A DNA stretch of 64,000 nt from NCBI GenBank assembly GCA_024234935.1, contig JACKNI010000001.1, positions 434,001-498,000 on the forward strand, given 5' to 3'. This DNA comes from Chromatiales bacterium (lineage in GTDB: Bacteria; Pseudomonadota; Gammaproteobacteria; Steroidobacterales; GCA-2729495). Positions 36,520 to 44,395 of this stretch are shown piece by piece. The notes under the pieces were generated by a model that was not told where the DNA came from, did not search any database, and saw only the letters and a program-made list of their open reading frames with translations. Every line of letters starts with the position of its first letter. Positions within the stretch are counted from its first letter, which is position 1. A program made the translations under genes and the position numbers.

Positions 36520-36978
36520 ATGACTGCCGAAATCTATCTCAGCCTTAAATGGTTGCATATCGCCTCTGCCTGTATCGGCTTCGGATCAAACGTAACGCAT
36601 ATTTTCTGGCTGCTGGCAGCCAACGCAGATCCTGTGCATGGCTCGAATATCCTGCGTCTGATAAAGAAAATCGATGACCGGTTGGCGGTTCCGTCCTACA
36701 TCGTCGCCACGATCTGCGGTACCACCATGTGGCTGTCCCTATGGCCGACGATCACGCCGTGGATTATCGTCAGCCTGGTTCTGACACTGGTGCTGGCAGC
36801 GATGGGCACCGCCTATGGTCCGTTCATGAAGAAGTGGATTCGGCTGACCGCGCAGCAGCCGCCAGATCATCGGCAGATTGCAGCGCTGTCACGCGGACTC
36901 ACTTTTAGCTGGATCGGTATCACGGTCAGCGTCTTCGTGGTCCTGTACCTGATGGTCTGGAAGCCGATCCTCTGGTAG
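36520..36978 (+). CDS. DUF2269-like integral membrane protein
   Basis: This 152-residue protein has four membrane helices. LKWLHIASACIGFGSNVTHIFW near the N-terminus places His residues within the first helix, a pattern of possible haem b ligation shared with the convergent gene at 36988. The family (DUF2269) has no known function. GGCGGG precedes the ATG. The two genes end ten bases apart, tail to tail. Confidence 0.72.
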   Translation: MTAEIYLSLKWLHIASACIGFGSNVTHIFWLLAANADPVHGSNILRLIKKIDDRLAVPSYIVATICGTTMWLSLWPTITPWIIVSLVLTLVLAAMGTAYGPFMKKWIRLTAQQPPDHRQIAALSRGLTFSWIGITVSVFVVLYLMVWKPILW

Positions 36979-36987
36979 CGGGTGGCC

Positions 36988-37533
36988 TCAGATAATCAAG
37001 GCGTTCTTCGTGACCATGCACCAGATGATGTAGAAGGTCAGGATCGTCGAGCCGATTCCGCGGATCGCTGCCGTCTTCACATCCCGCTTCGGATCAGCGG
37101 CATGGGTGTCGACTGCATAACGGATGATGTCTGGCACCAGCTGTATCGCTGCCATGATCCAGAAGGCGACGTAGGCAGCGAGTGCCCATGGCGCCGATGC
37201 GAATCCGCCAAACCAGCCGTTGACCAGCAGCAGACCAGCCAGCGGGCTCAGTATCGACGTTGGGGCAGTGATGCCGAGCGCCATCTTGCGCAGCATCGCT
37301 CGGGCCATCACGCCCGTTGCGTGATCGGCCGTCATACGCACGCGCATGGCCCAGATATTGCTGAACAGGGTGTGGCCGAAAAAAATAAATCCGGAAAACT
37401 CGTGGATTACGAGCAGGAATACTGCACCGTGGTCCCAGTCCAGCAGAAATTCCGGCGGCATCACGGTGACGCCCAGCAGGGGTGCCGTGTACAGAGCCAT
37501 GACAATAAAATACAGGCTGTAGCGAATCACCAT
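36988..37533 (-). CDS. DUF2269-like integral membrane protein, paralogue of the adjacent convergent gene
   Basis: This 181-residue protein has four to five membrane helices. FLLVIHEFSGFIFFGHTLFSNI aligns by eye with the first helix of the DUF2269-like protein at 36520 (His-x-x-Ser/Ala-x-Phe-...-Gly). I use the ATG at 37533 (GGAG ten bases upstream) rather than the TTG at 37563. Function unknown; both His-bearing helices suggest haem binding, which would fit the SOUL and TspO-like neighbours. Confidence 0.68.
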   Translation of the reverse strand: MVIRYSLYFIVMALYTAPLLGVTVMPPEFLLDWDHGAVFLLVIHEFSGFIFFGHTLFSNIWAMRVRMTADHATGVMARAMLRKMALGITAPTSILSPLAGLLLVNGWFGGFASAPWALAAYVAFWIMAAIQLVPDIIRYAVDTHAADPKRDVKTAAIRGIGSTILTFYIIWCMVTKNALII

Positions 37534-37559
37534 CGACTGGCCGCTCCACGACGAACAGG

Positions 37560-38510
37560 TCAAAGACTGGCGTCGAAGCGTAGCTGATAGTTGCCTATGG
37601 TGAGCAGGTCTCCCGCTGCCAGAGCCTGGTTTTTTACCGGCTGTCCATTTACGCGCACGGGGTTGGTGCTGCGCAGGTCCACTATATGGACCTCATCTTC
37701 GGTAACGATCAGTACAGCATGATGGCGGCTCACGAAACGGCTGCGCAGGCACAGATCGTTGTGCTGACTGCGGCCGATCAGCATACGGCCGCAGGCGAGT
37801 GTCCGTCGCTCCAGAATCGCGCCATCGAGCATGACGACCAGGCTTCCGCGCTGGTTGGCGTCGGCCGGTCCCGAGGAGGGCGACCATCCGGCGGGGTGCG
37901 GACCACGAACGACGCTGAGCGCCGGCTCTGTAACGCGAACCACAGCTGCATCAAGGTCAAAGCGTTCGCGCGTGAACTGCCTGAGTCCGGCCATACCGGG
38001 GGAATCGAGGATCCGGCACAGCGTCTGGGTGCCCGCCAGGACAAAGGTAGCGGCGGGTATCGCGCTCACCCGCACTCGCGAAAGGACCTGCAAGAACTCG
38101 AGCACGCGAGGCCCGCACTGCTCGGTATGCTCGATCAGGAAGACGGTCCTGCGTCCGCGGGCACCTTCATGCCGCAGAAAGACCATGAGCAAGTTGTGGA
38201 GATCATCAGCTTCGACCGCCTCGAGCTCGAAGCCAAGCTGCGTCAGTGCGCGGGTCAGGAAATCCGGGATACTGTCACCGGGCGCATTGATCCGTACCAG
38301 GTGTAGATCGTCGCGGCGCTGGCATTCAGCGGCCAGATGGTCTAGGAGGGTCCCCAGCGTCAGTTGCGCGCTGCCGGTAAGCACCGCGAATGGACGCTGA
38401 CCAAGCAGGCAGCGGTTCAGGTAGGCCGAGGCGGCGGTCAGTGTCGCGACGCGCGGCACCGGTTCGCGACCGGAAGCCTGTAGTTCACCGGTATTGATCA
38501 GTGCAGACAA
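37560..38510 (-). CDS. FHA domain protein with a degenerate ATPase-like N-terminal domain
   Basis: Residues 215-316 of this 316-residue protein form an FHA phosphothreonine-binding domain: GRMLIGRSQHNDLCLRSRFV, SRHHAVLI and RSTNPVRVNGQPV include the conserved GR, SRHHA and N residues. The N-terminal 200 residues resemble ExeA-type AAA ATPases (FAVLTGSAQLTLGTLLDHLA in place of the Walker A GxxxxGKT; VFLIEHTEQ in place of Walker B LLIDEAQ). Both nucleotide motifs have lost key residues, so it is probably a pseudo-ATPase. The layout suggests a partner of an ExeA-like or T2SS regulator. It is divergent from the ccm operon. Confidence 0.78.
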   Translation of the reverse strand: MSALINTGELQASGREPVPRVATLTAASAYLNRCLLGQRPFAVLTGSAQLTLGTLLDHLAAECQRRDDLHLVRINAPGDSIPDFLTRALTQLGFELEAVEADDLHNLLMVFLRHEGARGRRTVFLIEHTEQCGPRVLEFLQVLSRVRVSAIPAATFVLAGTQTLCRILDSPGMAGLRQFTRERFDLDAAVVRVTEPALSVVRGPHPAGWSPSSGPADANQRGSLVVMLDGAILERRTLACGRMLIGRSQHNDLCLRSRFVSRHHAVLIVTEDEVHIVDLRSTNPVRVNGQPVKNQALAAGDLLTIGNYQLRFDASL

Positions 38511-38717
38511 TGGCTCGAACGCTCATTTCTTGTTTGGGATCAGTCTAGTTAGGCATCTCAGTTATGTAAAGCATGAGGAATGCCAGGGCGATGGCCGCTT
38601 CGCTTGCGTCGGCGGGTCCGCGAAGTGATATGAACGAATTCATTCAATAACTTGTTTCAAAAGCGGATCCTGGTGCAGGATGGCGCGCCGCAAGGGAAGC
38701 GGTTTACGGAGGTGGAG
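38511..38717. other. Intergenic region between the FHA gene and ccmA
   Basis: These 207 bases hold the divergent control regions of the FHA gene and the ccm operon. Apart from the ribosome site at 38708-38714, I see no clear paired -35/-10 elements, terminator or operator. A TTG-initiated extension of ccmA from 38652 is open but not conserved. Confidence 0.5.
38708..38714 (+). promoter_or_regulatory. Ribosome-binding site that fixes the ccmA start
   Basis: GGAGGTG, a near-perfect match to the anti-Shine-Dalgarno sequence, sits five bases (from GGAGG) before TTG at 38718. This favours the TTG over upstream or ATG starts. Confidence 0.65.
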
Positions 38718-39335
38718 TTGCTCACGGGCACGGGTTTGACGCTGTGGCGCGGTGCGAACTGTCTGTTCGATCAGCTGTCGTTTGCTGCGGCACCGGGTGG
38801 TGCGTTGCTGATCCGGGGTCCGAATGGCTCGGGCAAAACGACGCTGCTGCGCGTGATCGCTGGCCTGACCCTGGCCGAAGAGGGTGAGGTTCAGTGGCAG
38901 GGGCTCCCGCTGTCCGGACGCGACGGGACCGGTCGTCACGCGATCGCCTATTGCGGCCACGCAACGGCGCTTAAGCCTGATTTGACGACGCTGGAAAACC
39001 TGCGCTTTTATGCCCGGCTGTCCGGCTATGCGACCGGTGCGCTTCCTGAACTCCTCGCATCGACCGGGCTCACCGCATGTGCTGATCTGCCTGCCCGCGT
39101 CCTGTCAGCCGGGCAGAAACGTCGCGCCGCACTTGCCCGGGTGCTGATGTCCGGCGCACCGCTCTGGCTGCTGGATGAGCCGCAGACGAATCTCGATGCT
39201 GCCGGGCGCGAGTTTCTGGAACGGGTGTTGCAGAAGCACCTGGCCAACTCAGGCACTGCGGTCATCGTCGCCCATCAATCCATCGACCTCGGCACAGCGC
39301 GGACCACTGTGCTGCAAATGGGAGAGGCAGCTTGA
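38718..39335 (+). CDS. ccmA: Haem exporter ATP-binding protein CcmA
   Basis: This 205-residue ABC ATPase of the cytochrome c maturation system I drives holoCcmE release. Walker A RGPNGSGKTTLLR near residue 35, signature LSAGQKRRAALARVL near 130, Walker B LWLLDEPQTNLDA near 150. The start is inferred to be TTG at 38718 behind GGAGGTG; it gives LTGTGLTLWRGAN, the usual CcmA beginning. A longer TTG start at 38652 is less likely. ccmB follows with a four-base overlap. Confidence 0.94.
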   Translation: MLTGTGLTLWRGANCLFDQLSFAAAPGGALLIRGPNGSGKTTLLRVIAGLTLAEEGEVQWQGLPLSGRDGTGRHAIAYCGHATALKPDLTTLENLRFYARLSGYATGALPELLASTGLTACADLPARVLSAGQKRRAALARVLMSGAPLWLLDEPQTNLDAAGREFLERVLQKHLANSGTAVIVAHQSIDLGTARTTVLQMGEAA

Positions 39336-40012
39336 ATCTCGGACTGGGCAGCCTGTTCTGGGTCGTGCTCCAGCGCGATCTGATGATCGCCATGCGACGC
39401 TGGTCGGATATCTGCAATCCGGTCGTTTTCTTCGTGCTGGTTGTCGCCCTGTTCCCGCTGGCGCTGAATCCCCGCCCGGAGTTTCTGCGCGCGCTCGCGC
39501 CAGGGGTACTGTGGATTGCCGCGCTGCTCGCCGCCTTGCTCTCGCTCAACCAGCTGTTCCGTGCCGACATCGAGGACGGCACCATGGAGCAACTGCTGAC
39601 ACTGCCCTATCCATTGAGTCTCGTTATACTCGCGAAGACCCTTGCGCACTGGCTGGTCACCGGGCTGCCTGTTGTAGCCGTGGCACCGATGCTTGCCATC
39701 ACCTACCATTTGCCGGCCGATGCAATCGGCACCTTGCTGCTGTCATTGCTGGTCGGTACACCAACGCTCAGCCTGCTGGGTTCAATCGGCGCGGCATTGA
39801 CGGCCGGACTGCGCCAGTCCGGCGTGCTGCTGGCTTTGATGGTCGGGCCGCTGATGCTGCCCGTGCTTATGCTGGGCGCGCGCGCTACGGATATTGCCCT
39901 GAGCGGCGATGACCCGACCGGGCCGCTCTATCTGCTGGGTGCGCTGCTTGCTCTCGCATTGAGTCTTGCACCGCCTGCCGCGGCCATGGCGATACGTATC
40001 AGCGCAGATTGA
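39332..40012 (+). CDS. ccmB: Haem exporter membrane protein CcmB
   Basis: This 226-residue protein has six hydrophobic helices and the CcmB beginning FWVVLQRDLMIAMRRWSDI with FFVLVVALFPLAL. It forms the CcmABCD complex in the inner membrane with CcmA. The start is TTG at 39332, overlapping the ccmA stop, behind GGGAGAGG. The motif DDGTMEQLLTLPY-like EDGTMEQLLTLPYPL near residue 75 is typical. Confidence 0.94.
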   Translation: MNLGLGSLFWVVLQRDLMIAMRRWSDICNPVVFFVLVVALFPLALNPRPEFLRALAPGVLWIAALLAALLSLNQLFRADIEDGTMEQLLTLPYPLSLVILAKTLAHWLVTGLPVVAVAPMLAITYHLPADAIGTLLLSLLVGTPTLSLLGSIGAALTAGLRQSGVLLALMVGPLMLPVLMLGARATDIALSGDDPTGPLYLLGALLALALSLAPPAAAMAIRISAD

Positions 40013-40031
40013 ATACGGAGCAACCGGACTT

Positions 40032-40790
40032 ATGTGGACATGGTTTTATCGCCTCGCATCGCCGCCGCATTTCTATCGCGTGGCAGCGAGCCTGGTACCT
40101 TGGTTGCTCTGGCCGGCCTTGCTGCTCATCGTCCTCGGCACCTGGGGCGGACTGGTGGTTGCACCGGCCGACTATCAGCAGGGTGACGGCTACCGGATCA
40201 TCTACGTGCACGTGCCATCTGCCTATCTGTCGATGATGATCTACGTAACGATGGCGCTTGCCGCTGGTATCGGCCTGATCTGGCGCATCAAGCTCGCCCA
40301 TGCGGTGGCGGCGAGCTGCGCGCCCATCGGTGCGAGTTTCACTGCGGCAGCACTGGTCACGGGCATGTTATGGGGCAAGCCCATGTGGGGAACCTACTGG
40401 CAGTGGGAACCACGTCTCACTTCGGAACTGATTCTGCTGTTCCTCTACTTTGGTTATATGAGTCTGCGCAGCGCCTTCAATGACCTGAACCAGTCCGACC
40501 GGGCCAGTGCGGTGCTCGCGCTGGCTGGCGTGGTCAATGTGCCGATCATCCACTTCTCGGTATTGTGGTGGGCGGGGTTGCACCAGGGACCTTCGATCTC
40601 CAAACTCGATGCGCCGTCGATTGTCTTTAACATGCTCTGGCCATTGCTGACGATGATTCTGGGCTTTACGCTGTTTTTTCTGGGCGTACTCGCGATGCGG
40701 GTGCGGGGTGAGGTACTCGAGCGTGAATTCCACTCGCGCTGGGCACAGGATGTGCTGCGTAGCACCAGTATCAGGCAAACGGACCGATGA
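40032..40790 (+). CDS. ccmC: Haem handling protein CcmC
   Basis: This 252-residue protein has six membrane helices and a WWD-type haem-handling loop: MWGTYWQWEPRLTSELILLFLY near residue 120. The usual WGTxWVWDARLTS has Asp where Glu is read here. HVPSAYLSM near residue 62 and HFSVLWWAGLHQGPS near 175 carry the external haem-ligand histidines. CcmC loads haem on CcmE. Start ATG at 40032; its TGA overlaps the ccmD ATG. Confidence 0.95.
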   Translation: MWTWFYRLASPPHFYRVAASLVPWLLWPALLLIVLGTWGGLVVAPADYQQGDGYRIIYVHVPSAYLSMMIYVTMALAAGIGLIWRIKLAHAVAASCAPIGASFTAAALVTGMLWGKPMWGTYWQWEPRLTSELILLFLYFGYMSLRSAFNDLNQSDRASAVLALAGVVNVPIIHFSVLWWAGLHQGPSISKLDAPSIVFNMLWPLLTMILGFTLFFLGVLAMRVRGEVLEREFHSRWAQDVLRSTSIRQTDR

Positions 40791-40960
40791 GTGAATTTCT
40801 GGCGATGGGCGGTTACGCCAAATACGTATGGCCGTCGTTTGGCATCACCGCCATCGTGCTGATATTAAATCTGCTGGCGGCACGCAGCCAACTGCGGCAG
40901 ACCAGGGAACGTCTGCACTTGCGGCTGGTCAGACAATCGGGCAGAAAGGTGAGCACATGA
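40787..40960 (+). CDS. ccmD: Haem exporter protein CcmD
   Basis: This 57-residue protein has one membrane helix (YVWPSFGITAIVLILNLLAA) and a basic tail (RSQLRQTRERLHLRLVRQ). It begins FLAMGGYAKYVWPSF, as in the CcmD family. It overlaps ccmC and ccmE by four bases each (ATGA). It is shorter than a typical gene-length cutoff, and was found from the gap and the operon order. CcmD helps release holo-CcmE from CcmABC. Confidence 0.92.
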   Translation: MSEFLAMGGYAKYVWPSFGITAIVLILNLLAARSQLRQTRERLHLRLVRQSGRKVST

Positions 40961-41424
40961 CTCCTCGCAGACAGAGAATGGTACTGGTAGGGCTTTTCGT
41001 CGCTGGTGTTGCGGTTGCGGTCGGGTTGGCCTTGCGCGCCTTTCAGGAAAACCTCCTTTATTTCTACACCCCGACCCAGGCGATTGCCGGGGAAGCACCT
41101 GAGGGCAAGAAGATCCGCCTCGGCGGCATGGTCGAGAAGGGCAGCCTCCGCCGCGAACCGGGCGACATGGAACTCCGCTTTGATGTCACCGATAACGCGA
41201 AAACCATGACAGTGGCCTATTCGGGCGTGCTACCAGATCTGTTCAAGGAAGGGCAGGGGGTTATTGCGATGGGACACGTCGATGCTGACGGTGTCTTCCG
41301 TGCCGAGGAGGTTCTGGCCAAGCATGATGAAAATTACATGCCACCGGAAGTCGCAGCGACCATGGCCACAGACGGTCAGGCGCCGCCTGCGGTACCACCC
41401 GCCACCGACGCTGCTTTGAATTGA
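40957..41424 (+). CDS. ccmE: Cytochrome c-type biogenesis haem chaperone CcmE
   Basis: This 155-residue protein has an N-terminal membrane anchor (VLVGLFVAGVAVAVGLAL) and an OB-fold periplasmic domain. The covalent haem-binding His is in LAKHDENYMPPE near residue 125 with the family Tyr four residues on. FYTPTQ and RLGGMVEKGSL are typical of the family. The C-terminal tail is Pro/Ala-rich. Start ATG at 40957. Confidence 0.96.
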   Translation: MTPRRQRMVLVGLFVAGVAVAVGLALRAFQENLLYFYTPTQAIAGEAPEGKKIRLGGMVEKGSLRREPGDMELRFDVTDNAKTMTVAYSGVLPDLFKEGQGVIAMGHVDADGVFRAEEVLAKHDENYMPPEVAATMATDGQAPPAVPPATDAALN

Positions 41425-41443
41425 AGTCTGGCACACTGTCGGC

Positions 41444-43405
41444 ATGATTCCCGAGATCGGTCAAATCTGCCTGGTGCTTGCCCTGTGCCTGACCGCATCC
41501 CAGGCAATATTCACACTCGTCGGCGCACATACCGGCAAGACTGCGTGGATGGCTGTGGGTACGCCCGCCACGGCCGGTCAGTTCGTGTTTATCGCCGGTG
41601 CCTTCCTTGCGCTGGCCTGGGCCTTCCAGCACGATGATTTTTCGCTTCTCTATGTCGCCAGCAACTCGAATACCAGACTCCCGGATATCTACAAGGTAGC
41701 CGCTGTGTGGGGCGGTCACGAGGGATCGCTGCTGCTGTGGTCGCTGGTACTGTCAATCTGGGCGATTGCCGTGGCCGCACTTTCCGGGCGCCTGCCGCGG
41801 GACATCAGGGCGCGGATTCTCGGCGTGATGGGCGCGGTCAATTTCGGTCTCATCGCCTTTATCCTCTTTACCTCCAATCCTTTTGTACGGCTTGACCCGG
41901 TCCCCTTCGACGGCAATGACCTGAACCCGCTATTGCAGGATCCGGCAATGGCGCTGCATCCGCCCATACTTTATGCCGGCTATGTCGGCTTCTCGGTCGC
42001 ATTCTCGTTTGCGATTGCAGCATTGCTTGCCGGCAAGATCGACAGCGAGTGGGCGCGGTGGGCGAGGCCATGGACGACAGCCGCCTGGGTGTTCCTGACC
42101 ATCGGTATCGCACTGGGCAGCTGGTGGGCCTACTACGAGCTCGGCTGGGGTGGCTGGTGGTTCTGGGATCCGGTGGAAAATGCCTCGTTCATGCCCTGGC
42201 TGGTAGGTACGGCACTGATTCACTCGCTCGCGGTGACCGAAAAGCGCGGGCTCTTCAAGGGCTCGACCCTGTTGCTGGCGATCACTGCCTTTTCGCTGAG
42301 TCTCGTCGGGACCTTTCTGGTGCGTTCCGGCGTGCTGGTGTCGGTACATTCCTTTGCCTCGGATCCGGCGCGAGGGCTGTTCATCCTCGGCTTCCTGGCA
42401 GTTGTGATCGGTGTGGCGCTCGGACTCTATGCCTGGCGTGCACCAACCCTTGACCGGGCGGTGGGCTTCAGCGCTTTCTCACGCGAGACCTTTCTGCTGA
42501 TCAACAATATTCTGCTCTGCGTGGCCGCAGGTCTCGTGCTGCTGGGCACCCTGTATCCGCTGATTCTGGATGCGCTCAATGCGGGCAAGATCTCGGTAGG
42601 ACCGCCATATTTTGAAACGGTGTTTCTGTTGCCGATGTTGCCGCTGCTGGTGGCCGTGGGTGTGGGCATGCACACGGCATGGCGTTCGGCGGATACATCT
42701 GTTGTGGCAACACGTCTGCGTATTCCTGCCGCACTGGCCGTCGTGGCCGGAATCGCCATTACCCTGTTCCTCTACGGCGGCAAGAACGTACTCACCATGG
42801 TCGGCATAGCCGCAGGCCTGTGGCTCGTATTCGCGGCATTGCTGGATCCGGTACGGCAGCTCGTGGGTCGTGGGCCGCGATTCAGCCGGGCTGCACTGGG
42901 CATGTCGGTTGCACATCTGGGACTGGGGCTCTTCGTGCTGGGCGTTACCGTAACGACGTCTTTCAATGTCGAGACCGATCAGCGTATTGCAGTCGGGGAA
43001 ACGGTGAGCATCGGTGACTACAACATCCGCTTCAATGGTGCCCAGCCGATACGCGGACCGAACTACCAGGGGCTGCGCGGTGAAATGGTCGTCACGCGCG
43101 ATGGTCAACCGGTTGCAACATTGCACCCTGAAAAACGCGTCTATGGCGAGCGCAGTTCACCGATGACGGAAGCTGGCATCGATGCCGGCTGGTCCCGCGA
43201 TATCTTTGTGGCGCTCGGTGATGACCTCGGCGGAAATGCATGGAGCGTGCGGCTCCAGTACAAGCCGCTGATCCGGTTCATCTGGCTGGGTGCGCTGGTG
43301 ATGGCCTTCGGTGGCGTTCTCGCTGCAAGCGACCGGCGTTACCGTATACCGGTGCAGGCCAGCGTTCCTGCTGCAAGTCCCGGTTCGCAGCCCGCGCGGC
43401 CCTGA
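41444..43405 (+). CDS. ccmF: Haem lyase subunit CcmF
   Basis: This 653-residue protein with about 14-15 membrane helices passes haem from CcmE to apocytochrome c. The WWD motif GGWWFWDPVENASFMPWL near residue 235 and VWGGHEGSLLLW near 88 are diagnostic. LHPPILYAGYVGFSV near 167 carries a haem-ligand His. Standard length. Confidence 0.96.
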   Translation: MIPEIGQICLVLALCLTASQAIFTLVGAHTGKTAWMAVGTPATAGQFVFIAGAFLALAWAFQHDDFSLLYVASNSNTRLPDIYKVAAVWGGHEGSLLLWSLVLSIWAIAVAALSGRLPRDIRARILGVMGAVNFGLIAFILFTSNPFVRLDPVPFDGNDLNPLLQDPAMALHPPILYAGYVGFSVAFSFAIAALLAGKIDSEWARWARPWTTAAWVFLTIGIALGSWWAYYELGWGGWWFWDPVENASFMPWLVGTALIHSLAVTEKRGLFKGSTLLLAITAFSLSLVGTFLVRSGVLVSVHSFASDPARGLFILGFLAVVIGVALGLYAWRAPTLDRAVGFSAFSRETFLLINNILLCVAAGLVLLGTLYPLILDALNAGKISVGPPYFETVFLLPMLPLLVAVGVGMHTAWRSADTSVVATRLRIPAALAVVAGIAITLFLYGGKNVLTMVGIAAGLWLVFAALLDPVRQLVGRGPRFSRAALGMSVAHLGLGLFVLGVTVTTSFNVETDQRIAVGETVSIGDYNIRFNGAQPIRGPNYQGLRGEMVVTRDGQPVATLHPEKRVYGERSSPMTEAGIDAGWSRDIFVALGDDLGGNAWSVRLQYKPLIRFIWLGALVMAFGGVLAASDRRYRIPVQASVPAASPGSQPARP

Positions 43406-43421
43406 GGAATTCCGGACAGCG

Positions 43422-43958
43422 ATGTGGCGCTATCTCATACCCGGAGCCGTGTTCGCGCTGCTGGTCGCCGTATTTGCCGTCGGCCTGTACCGTGATCCGG
43501 GCTATGTGCCTTCACCGCTGATCGGGAAACCGGCGCCACAGTTCAGTCTGCCGCGCCTCGATGATCCGCAAATGACCCTGCAGCGTTCGGATCTGCTCGG
43601 CAAAGTCAGCCTCGTCAATGTCTGGGGAACCTGGTGTTCAGGGTGCCGGCAGGAACATGAAACCCTGCTCACGCTGGCGCAGGACGGCAGTATTCCGATC
43701 TATGGCATCAACTGGAAAGATGATCCCGCTCTTGCCCGCCAGTGGTTGCAGCAACTCGGCAACCCTTACGCGGCCGTAGGCGTAGACGAGGCGGGCGGGG
43801 CTGCCATCGAGTGGGGCGTCTACGGTGCACCGGAAACATTTCTGGTTGGCCCCGACGGCACTGTGCTTTACAAGCATATCGCACCGATGACGCTCGCCGT
43901 TTGGCGCGATGAGTTTCTGCCGCGTATCACGGCAGCCCGGACGGGATCGAAACCCTAG
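43422..43958 (+). CDS. dsbE: Thiol:disulfide interchange protein CcmG/DsbE
   Basis: This 178-residue thioredoxin-fold protein has an N-terminal anchor (LIPGAVFALLVAVFAVGLY) and the active site VWGTWCSGCRQEH near residue 70. It reduces apocytochrome c or CcmH. The CSGC dipeptide is less usual than CPTC or CVPC. GVYGAPETFLVGPDG with the cis-Pro loop is typical of DsbE. Start ATG at 43422; its stop shares a base with ccmH's GTG. Confidence 0.94.
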   Translation: MWRYLIPGAVFALLVAVFAVGLYRDPGYVPSPLIGKPAPQFSLPRLDDPQMTLQRSDLLGKVSLVNVWGTWCSGCRQEHETLLTLAQDGSIPIYGINWKDDPALARQWLQQLGNPYAAVGVDEAGGAAIEWGVYGAPETFLVGPDGTVLYKHIAPMTLAVWRDEFLPRITAARTGSKP

Positions 43959-44395
43959 TGCGGACCGTTGCGCTGTTTTCCGGAATCCTGCTTTGCCTGG
44001 CGACACTTTCAGCGTGGGCGATTGAACACGATGAAAAGCTCGCAGACCCGGCACAGCAAGCTGTCTTTGACCATCTGACCAACGAGGTACGCTGCCTCGT
44101 TTGCCAGAATCAGACGATCGCTGATTCCACTGCACCTCTGGCCATCGATCTGAGGCGTGAAATACGCCAGATGCTCGAAGCCGGGCGGTCGGAAGAGGAG
44201 ATCAAGACCTTTCTCCTCGACCGCTACGGCGACTTTGTGCTGTACCGGCCCCGCTGGCAGGCGAATACGGCACTGCTGTGGTTGGCGCCGGTGCTGCTGT
44301 TGCTGATCGGCGCGGGCGGCTTGTGGCGAATCATCCGGCGCCGCGCCGCGCTGCCCGTACCCTCTGAGGACGGCGATCCGCCGTCGGCAGGCTGA
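43958..44395 (+). CDS. ccmH: Cytochrome c biogenesis protein CcmH
   Basis: This 145-residue protein has a signal peptide, the redox motif VRCLVCQNQTIADS near residue 45, and a C-terminal membrane helix (TALLWLAPVLLLLIGAGGLW). It reduces the apocytochrome disulfide with CcmG. The GTG start overlaps dsbE's stop; ccmI follows immediately at the next base. Confidence 0.94.
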   Translation: MRTVALFSGILLCLATLSAWAIEHDEKLADPAQQAVFDHLTNEVRCLVCQNQTIADSTAPLAIDLRREIRQMLEAGRSEEEIKTFLLDRYGDFVLYRPRWQANTALLWLAPVLLLLIGAGGLWRIIRRRAALPVPSEDGDPPSAG

